DNA of 24,850 bases, from positions 1 through 24,850 of the forward strand of contig JAFAAP010000220.1 in assembly GCA_023426505.1 (NCBI GenBank), given 5' to 3'. The number at the start of each line of letters is the position of its first letter. Positions within the stretch are counted from its first letter, which is position 1. Of the stretch, positions 20,925-24,850 are shown piece by piece. The DNA is from Pseudomonadota bacterium (GTDB lineage: Bacteria > Pseudomonadota > Alphaproteobacteria > Rhizobiales > Beijerinckiaceae). Position numbers and translations under genes: made by a program. The notes beneath the pieces are model-generated. The model saw nothing but the letters and a program-made list of their open reading frames with translations, did not search any database and had not been told where the DNA came from.

Positions 20925-22556
20925 ATGACTACCGACGTTATTACCGTTTCGCCTCCCACATCCTCCAAGCATGACCAACATATCCAGTTCCAGCGTGAGA
21001 TCATTCAGCAGCTTGCGGGCCAGATTGTCATTGGCGAGCTTGTTGAACCCGACGCGATTGCGATTACCATCGACACCCGGTTCGACAATTCGCTGATCCG
21101 CGATTTCGCCGTCAAGAACGGCATCGTCACCAAGGCCCAGTTTAAGGACATGGAGCGCAAGGCGCGCATCATTGAAGACCTTGGAACGGTACCATCGAGC
21201 GCAGAGGACTTGGTCAGGATCGTCACCAAGCGCGATAAGGTCGAGTGTCGTTACGACGGCATGCTCACGCGAAGCATCGTCGCCTACATGATTGATGAAA
21301 AGACCGGCGAGAAGCTCGTCTACGACAAGGAGAGCCTGAAGGACCCGCTCGTACGGATGCACTGTGATTTCCTCTTCCCGAAGACCCTCAACACGATAGA
21401 ATTCGAGCGTCAGGCTCGGATGTTGAACGACAGGCTTCGTCTGGGATTTTCCCGTGACGGGATCAACGACGCTGTGACCCAATGGTATGAGGATGCCAAG
21501 AAGGCGCGTCTGTTCCACCTCTGTCATGCGGTGGGAACGGGCCAGCCTTTGCCGATGGAAGTCGAGGCGGCTGACATTATGTGGAACGACATTGCCACCA
21601 AAATCTTCGACACCACGCAGAGCAGTCCTGAGTTCAACATCGCGGTACTCAAGAAGTTCATCTGGCAGGCGAAGCGCAAGCTGCGCAACTTCGCGGGTGT
21701 CGTGCTGCCGGTCACCAACCACCTGATGCCGGTGATCCTTGGTCCGCAGGGTGTGGGCAAATCCACTTTCGTGAACAAGTTCATCGAGCCTTTGAGCGAA
21801 CTGTCGCTTGAGGTTGACTTCAAGATGATCGAGGACGACCGCAACATCGACATCTGGCAATCGTTCATTCTGTTCCTCGATGAGATGGGGTATGCGTCGA
21901 AGGCGAACGTGGACACCATCAAGCACGCGATCACGGCAGCGACCCTCGCCCGCCGCCCGATGCGGACCAACACCAAGGTGACGGTCGCCCAGCACGCCAC
22001 CTTCATCGGCTGCTCGAACAAGACGCTGGCGCAGTTGATCAAGGATCCGACCGGCATTCGCCGTTTCGTGGGTCTTCAGTTCTCTAACACCCCGTGCCGG
22101 GACACCATGAACAGCATCGACTACAAGCTGCTGTGGGTTTCGGTCGATCCCGAGGCGGCGGACCCGATGCTTCCGTTCATGGACCTGCTGAAGGGCAAGC
22201 AGGAGGAGGATCGCGAGAAGGGCCGGGTCGAGGAGTGGCTGGCCCAGTTCGATCCGAATTCGCCCTCACCGAAGGGCGAGTACGGCACCCGCTTCAACGA
22301 GGTGGCGGTCAAGGGCAACAAGGTTCTGGGGTCGGACCTATTCCTGCTCTACAGCGAGTGGGAGGGCGTTATGTTTCCGGGTGCGTATGGTCGCCTGAAC
22401 AATCAGGAGTTTGGCCAAGAAATCAAACGTCTTCTCGACAACTCGCCCGACAAGGTTCCATTCGAGAAGGGACCGCGCTCATCGAAGGGTACGACGTGGT
22501 TGTACATTGGTGCTGCCAACGTCACGCCGATGCAGCGTCGCGGATATTTGCGCTAA
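20925..22556 (+). CDS. VirE-family / SF3-like replication ATPase
   Basis: The product has 543 residues (550 from an ATG at 20904). Numbered from 20904, the ATPase core has Walker A GPQGVGKST at 280-288, Walker B ILFLDEMGY with Asp326-Glu327, a sensor-like TFIGCSNKT and an arginine motif in DPTGIRRFVG. That order, with the near-invariant DPTGxRRF, is typical of the VirE (PF05272) group of SF3-related AAA+ proteins, which serve as replication initiator helicases of phages, plasmids and islands. The N-terminal 230 residues are not recognised as a primase domain. AAGGA ten bases upstream favours 20925. The AT-rich repeat region immediately upstream is its probable target. Confidence 0.82.
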   Translation: MTTDVITVSPPTSSKHDQHIQFQREIIQQLAGQIVIGELVEPDAIAITIDTRFDNSLIRDFAVKNGIVTKAQFKDMERKARIIEDLGTVPSSAEDLVRIVTKRDKVECRYDGMLTRSIVAYMIDEKTGEKLVYDKESLKDPLVRMHCDFLFPKTLNTIEFERQARMLNDRLRLGFSRDGINDAVTQWYEDAKKARLFHLCHAVGTGQPLPMEVEAADIMWNDIATKIFDTTQSSPEFNIAVLKKFIWQAKRKLRNFAGVVLPVTNHLMPVILGPQGVGKSTFVNKFIEPLSELSLEVDFKMIEDDRNIDIWQSFILFLDEMGYASKANVDTIKHAITAATLARRPMRTNTKVTVAQHATFIGCSNKTLAQLIKDPTGIRRFVGLQFSNTPCRDTMNSIDYKLLWVSVDPEAADPMLPFMDLLKGKQEEDREKGRVEEWLAQFDPNSPSPKGEYGTRFNEVAVKGNKVLGSDLFLLYSEWEGVMFPGAYGRLNNQEFGQEIKRLLDNSPDKVPFEKGPRSSKGTTWLYIGAANVTPMQRRGYLR

Positions 22557-22575
22557 AGAGGATGCGTTTTGAGCA

Positions 22576-22607
22576 AATTGAGGAGAACCTGATGGTTCTC
22601 CTCAATT
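22576..22607. promoter_or_regulatory. Perfect 14-bp hairpin after the replication gene
   Basis: AATTGAGGAGAACC and GGTTCTCCTCAATT pair exactly around TGAT, starting 20 bases after the stop. There is no T-run on either side, so termination is uncertain; it could protect the 3' end or bind protein. Confidence 0.6.
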
Positions 22608-22767
22608 GCCAGAGTAACCCCGATCACGACAGACACAATCCAGCGTACAACGGTGCAGATGTTGAAAAATGGATTCGCGACACCCGGACTTTTGCAAGCG
22701 TTCCATAATCCATCGGACTGCTCGCTACAAAACCCAAGAAGGGATCAGATTCCACTGAAATCGATCC

Positions 22768-23298
22768 TCACACGAGGACTGGCATTGGCTCGATCCAGTG
22801 CTCCTCGGGAACAACCGGGGCGAGCACCCTCCTCATTGGCTTCCTCGGCCACACAAATAGTTTGAGGCGCTGATACCGTCCTGTGACTGGCCCGATGAAG
22901 ATCATGCCGGGGTGGATCGCCGCCATGATCTCAGCCTTCAGGTCCGAGGCCGCAATGGACCGCAGTGTCGTGGGCCAGCGCCGGAAGGCTGCCGAAAACT
23001 CAGTTTCAGTACAGCCCAGACTGACGATGCCCCGGACCCGCCCGTCCTGACCCTGCCAAACCCACATCCCTACCTCTTTCCACCAACGGCTACGACGGCG
23101 GTAATCAACAATATTGCGAGCTTCGACGCGCCACTGGTGGAAGTCAGCAGTGGACGTGATCGCCGCTTCAATCTCGACGGCAAAGAGGTTACGGCAGTTG
23201 GTACGGAGAATGCGGCGAGACAGTCGAGTGGCGGCACGTTTCGAACAGGGCGGGCAGGTGATCAGGGCGCAACGATGTTGGGAGCAGCATTTCTTCAT
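22768..23298 (-). CDS. Hypothetical protein with N-terminal cysteine cluster
   Basis: The 176-residue product begins MKKCCSQHRCALITCPPC, whose closely spaced cysteines and His could bind zinc. A basic helical part follows (RAATRLSRRILRTNCRN), then an alpha/beta body containing SRWWKEVGMWVWQG and RVRGIVSLGCTETEF, and a basic C-terminal end. This suggests a nucleic-acid-binding protein of a mobile element, possibly acting in replication, but no family is recognised. No Shine-Dalgarno is visible. It is transcribed towards the replication gene and diverges from the HAD phosphatase. Confidence 0.6.
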   Translation of the reverse strand: MKKCCSQHRCALITCPPCSKRAATRLSRRILRTNCRNLFAVEIEAAITSTADFHQWRVEARNIVDYRRRSRWWKEVGMWVWQGQDGRVRGIVSLGCTETEFSAAFRRWPTTLRSIAASDLKAEIMAAIHPGMIFIGPVTGRYQRLKLFVWPRKPMRRVLAPVVPEEHWIEPMPVLV

Positions 23299-23361
23299 AT
23301 AGAGATTTATCAGCCGAGCCTTGTGGACGGTCTGCTCTTCTCTCTGCTACTGCCCCCTCCC

Positions 23362-23374
23362 TATAGCCACTATA
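23362..23374. promoter_or_regulatory. Small palindrome in the divergent promoter region
   Basis: TATAG-CCA-CTATA lies between the divergent Cys-rich gene and HAD gene, about 40 bases before the latter. It could be a -10 region or operator; weak evidence. Confidence 0.25.
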
Positions 23375-23412
23375 AAAGAGGTACTCAGGGGCACAGAGCT
23401 AAGGGTAAGGGG

Positions 23413-24033
23413 ATGGGCTACAAGCTCGTAATTTTCGATTTCGACGGAACCCTCGCCGATACCTTCCCATGGTTTACTCGCGTCCTGAACACGGTGGCAG
23501 ATCGGTTCGGCTTCAAGCGAATTCAGGCGCATGAGACTGAGATGCTCCGGGGCCTAAGCGCACGTGAGATCATGAAGTATCTCGGTGTGCCTACGTGGAA
23601 ACTGCCACTCATCGCACGGCATATGCGTGCTCTCGCGGCAAACAATATCGAGAGCCTTTCCGTAGCAGGGCTCCATGTGGCCGTCGCAAGCTCAAACTCC
23701 GAGGAAAATGTCCGACACGTACTGGGACCGAAGCTCGCGTCTGAGGTCACCTGCTACGGCTGCGGAGCGTCCATGTTCGGAAAGCCCGCCAAGTTTCGCA
23801 CGGTGCTGAAGAGGAGCGGGGTTTCTCCGGGCGAGGCGATCTGCATAGGCGACGAGATTCGCGATCACGAAGCGGCTCGGGCCATCGGTCTCGCCTTTGA
23901 GGCGGTGTCGTGGGGGTACAACGACCCCGATGCGCTCAGGCGATTGAGGCCCGAGGCTTTCTTCGAAAGCCCGGATCAGATTGTTACTATGCTCGTGTCG
24001 GGACAAGTCGTCGGGTCGGCTCTGCATAAGTAG
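23413..24033 (+). CDS. HAD-superfamily hydrolase, internally shortened
   Basis: The 206-residue protein has motif I FDFDGTLAD near residues 8-16, motif II in AVASSNSEENVRHVLG, a lysine in FGKPAKFRTVLKRSG and motif IV CIGDEIRDHEAA. These cover all catalytic parts of a phosphoglycolate-phosphatase-like HAD enzyme; the substrate is unknown. Between LAANNIESLSV and AGLHVAVASSNS about a dozen residues of the usual cap-to-core connector (an F-x-G-V-x-x-x-L-x-x-L type stretch) seem to be missing without breaking the frame. It may therefore be impaired. AAGGG seven bases before the ATG supports this start over longer frames. Confidence 0.8.
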   Translation: MGYKLVIFDFDGTLADTFPWFTRVLNTVADRFGFKRIQAHETEMLRGLSAREIMKYLGVPTWKLPLIARHMRALAANNIESLSVAGLHVAVASSNSEENVRHVLGPKLASEVTCYGCGASMFGKPAKFRTVLKRSGVSPGEAICIGDEIRDHEAARAIGLAFEAVSWGYNDPDALRRLRPEAFFESPDQIVTMLVSGQVVGSALHK

Positions 24034-24110
24034 TGGACACATGGCTGAACTGTGAGACCCTTGGTGTGTAACTTTCTCAGGAATTAAACACTCGAACACG
24101 TCCTAAGTGC

Positions 24111-24797
24111 ATGAACCGCCAAGAAAAACTCATTCCTGTTGCCGCATATCTCCGCACGAGTTCCGCCGCAAACCTTGGAGCCGATAAAGACTCTGATAAA
24201 CGACAGCGCAGTGCCATCCTGAGTTTTGCCGAGCGGGCAGGGTACACTGTTGCGGCGGAGTTCTATGACGCTGCTGTTTCCGGCAGTGACCCGATTGAGA
24301 GCCGTCCGGGATTCACCGAGTTACTCGACTGGGTCGAGGCCAACAAGGCGACCATCGTTATAGTCGAGGATGCGTCCCGTTTTGCCCGGAGCCTCGTCGC
24401 GCAGGAATTGGGATTGTTAGTGCTGGAGCAGCGCGGTGTCCGGGTTCTCACCTCCAACGGCGATGATCTCACTGCGAGCGATGATCCACTGCGCGTAGCG
24501 CAAAGGCAGATCGCAGGTGCCTTCATGCAGCTTGAGAAGAGCCGATTGGTTTTGAAGCTTGCCGAGGCGCGAAGAAAACGGGTTTCGAGCGGCGGAAAGT
24601 GCGAGGGCCGAAAGAGCCATGCAGAGAAGAACCCTGAGATTGTCGCCGAAGTGAAGAGGCTTCGGCGTCGCCGTCCGAAGGGCGGTCAACGGTCCTATCG
24701 AGACATAGCCATCATTCTTGCTGAGCGCGGCCACCTGAATGCAAAAGGTCGGCCGGTGCCGTCTGGGATGTGGTGGACTTTTGAGAGGGTGGCGTAG
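24111..24797 (+). CDS. Serine recombinase (resolvase/invertase family)
   Basis: The 228-residue protein has the catalytic motif AAYLRTSS with the nucleophile Ser17 (Y-x-R-x-S), then DKRQRSAILSFAERAGY, DAAVSGSDPIESRPGF and IVIVEDASRFARSL. QIAGAFMQLEKSRLV matches the E-helix region. The C-terminal 60 residues (KRLRRRRPKGGQRSYRDIAIILAERG) look like a basic linker and HTH. The family performs site-specific DNA exchange, resolving, inverting or integrating DNA. Its place in the accessory region makes it a candidate for the element's recombination. No clear ribosome binding site precedes the ATG, and its target site was not identified. Confidence 0.88.
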   Translation: MNRQEKLIPVAAYLRTSSAANLGADKDSDKRQRSAILSFAERAGYTVAAEFYDAAVSGSDPIESRPGFTELLDWVEANKATIVIVEDASRFARSLVAQELGLLVLEQRGVRVLTSNGDDLTASDDPLRVAQRQIAGAFMQLEKSRLVLKLAEARRKRVSSGGKCEGRKSHAEKNPEIVAEVKRLRRRRPKGGQRSYRDIAIILAERGHLNAKGRPVPSGMWWTFERVA

Positions 24798-24850
24798 TCT
24801 CCGGGTGTTGAAGCCCACAAAACGGGATTCGGGCGTTGGAGCGCCAGGGT
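24798..24850. other. Window end, non-coding
   Basis: The last 53 bases follow the recombinase stop and show no gene or terminator. Confidence 0.4.

Noticed and set aside
20874..21995. 373-codon minus-strand frame across the replication ATPase
   Set aside because: Shadow of the VirE-type gene, whose Walker A and DPTGIRRF motifs are on the plus strand.
22912..23412. Long N-terminal extension of the HAD gene
   Set aside because: The extension runs antisense through the Cys-rich gene; a good ribosome site precedes the ATG at 23413, where the DFDGTL motif begins.

Overview
This is high-GC DNA whose genes look alphaproteobacterial. The cioAB/DUF2474 terminal oxidase, the PrtD/PrtE-type exporter and the trehalose genes suggest Hyphomicrobiales, perhaps a Microvirga- or Methylobacterium-like member of Methylobacteriaceae. 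That placement is an inference from protein style; no 16S rRNA or tRNA gene is present.

The left part (1 to about 11,100) reads as ordinary chromosome. In order: the end of cydA, cydB and a tiny DUF2474-like membrane protein (cyanide-insensitive quinol oxidase); a minus-strand membrane/coiled-coil protein; a two-gene type I secretion exporter (prtD-prtE) closed by a hairpin terminator; a trehalose/glucose cassette (otsB, a GH15 trehalase/glucoamylase, glk); and an aspartoacylase-family zinc hydrolase closed by a strong bidirectional terminator. The trehalose genes form a logical chain: trehalose-6-phosphate to trehalose, to glucose, to glucose-6-phosphate.

Between about 11,040 and 11,750 lie a minus-strand minigene with an exceptionally complete Shine-Dalgarno and a minus-strand secreted protein with three Cys-bounded repeats. 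Base composition then drops and gene density falls.

The right part (about 11,750 to 24,850) has the character of an accessory or mobile region: several unrecognised small genes, a GNAT-like protein, a predicted beta-sandwich/HEPN protein, a small lipoprotein-like gene, a large unknown with a PcfJ-like C-terminal motif, a membrane-anchored unknown, and a DNA methyltransferase fused behind two HTH domains with a perfect palindrome just upstream of its start. A roughly 1-kb non-coding, partly very AT-rich interval carries tandem operator-like palindromes and about five iteron-like TGTAGA boxes. It precedes a VirE/SF3-type replication ATPase. A Cys-rich unknown, an internally shortened HAD phosphatase and a small serine recombinase follow.

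The most interesting signals are the putative origin plus replication ATPase, the self-regulating HTH-HTH-methyltransferase, and the HEPN-containing cluster beside it, which could be an undescribed defence or conflict locus carried by an integrated element.
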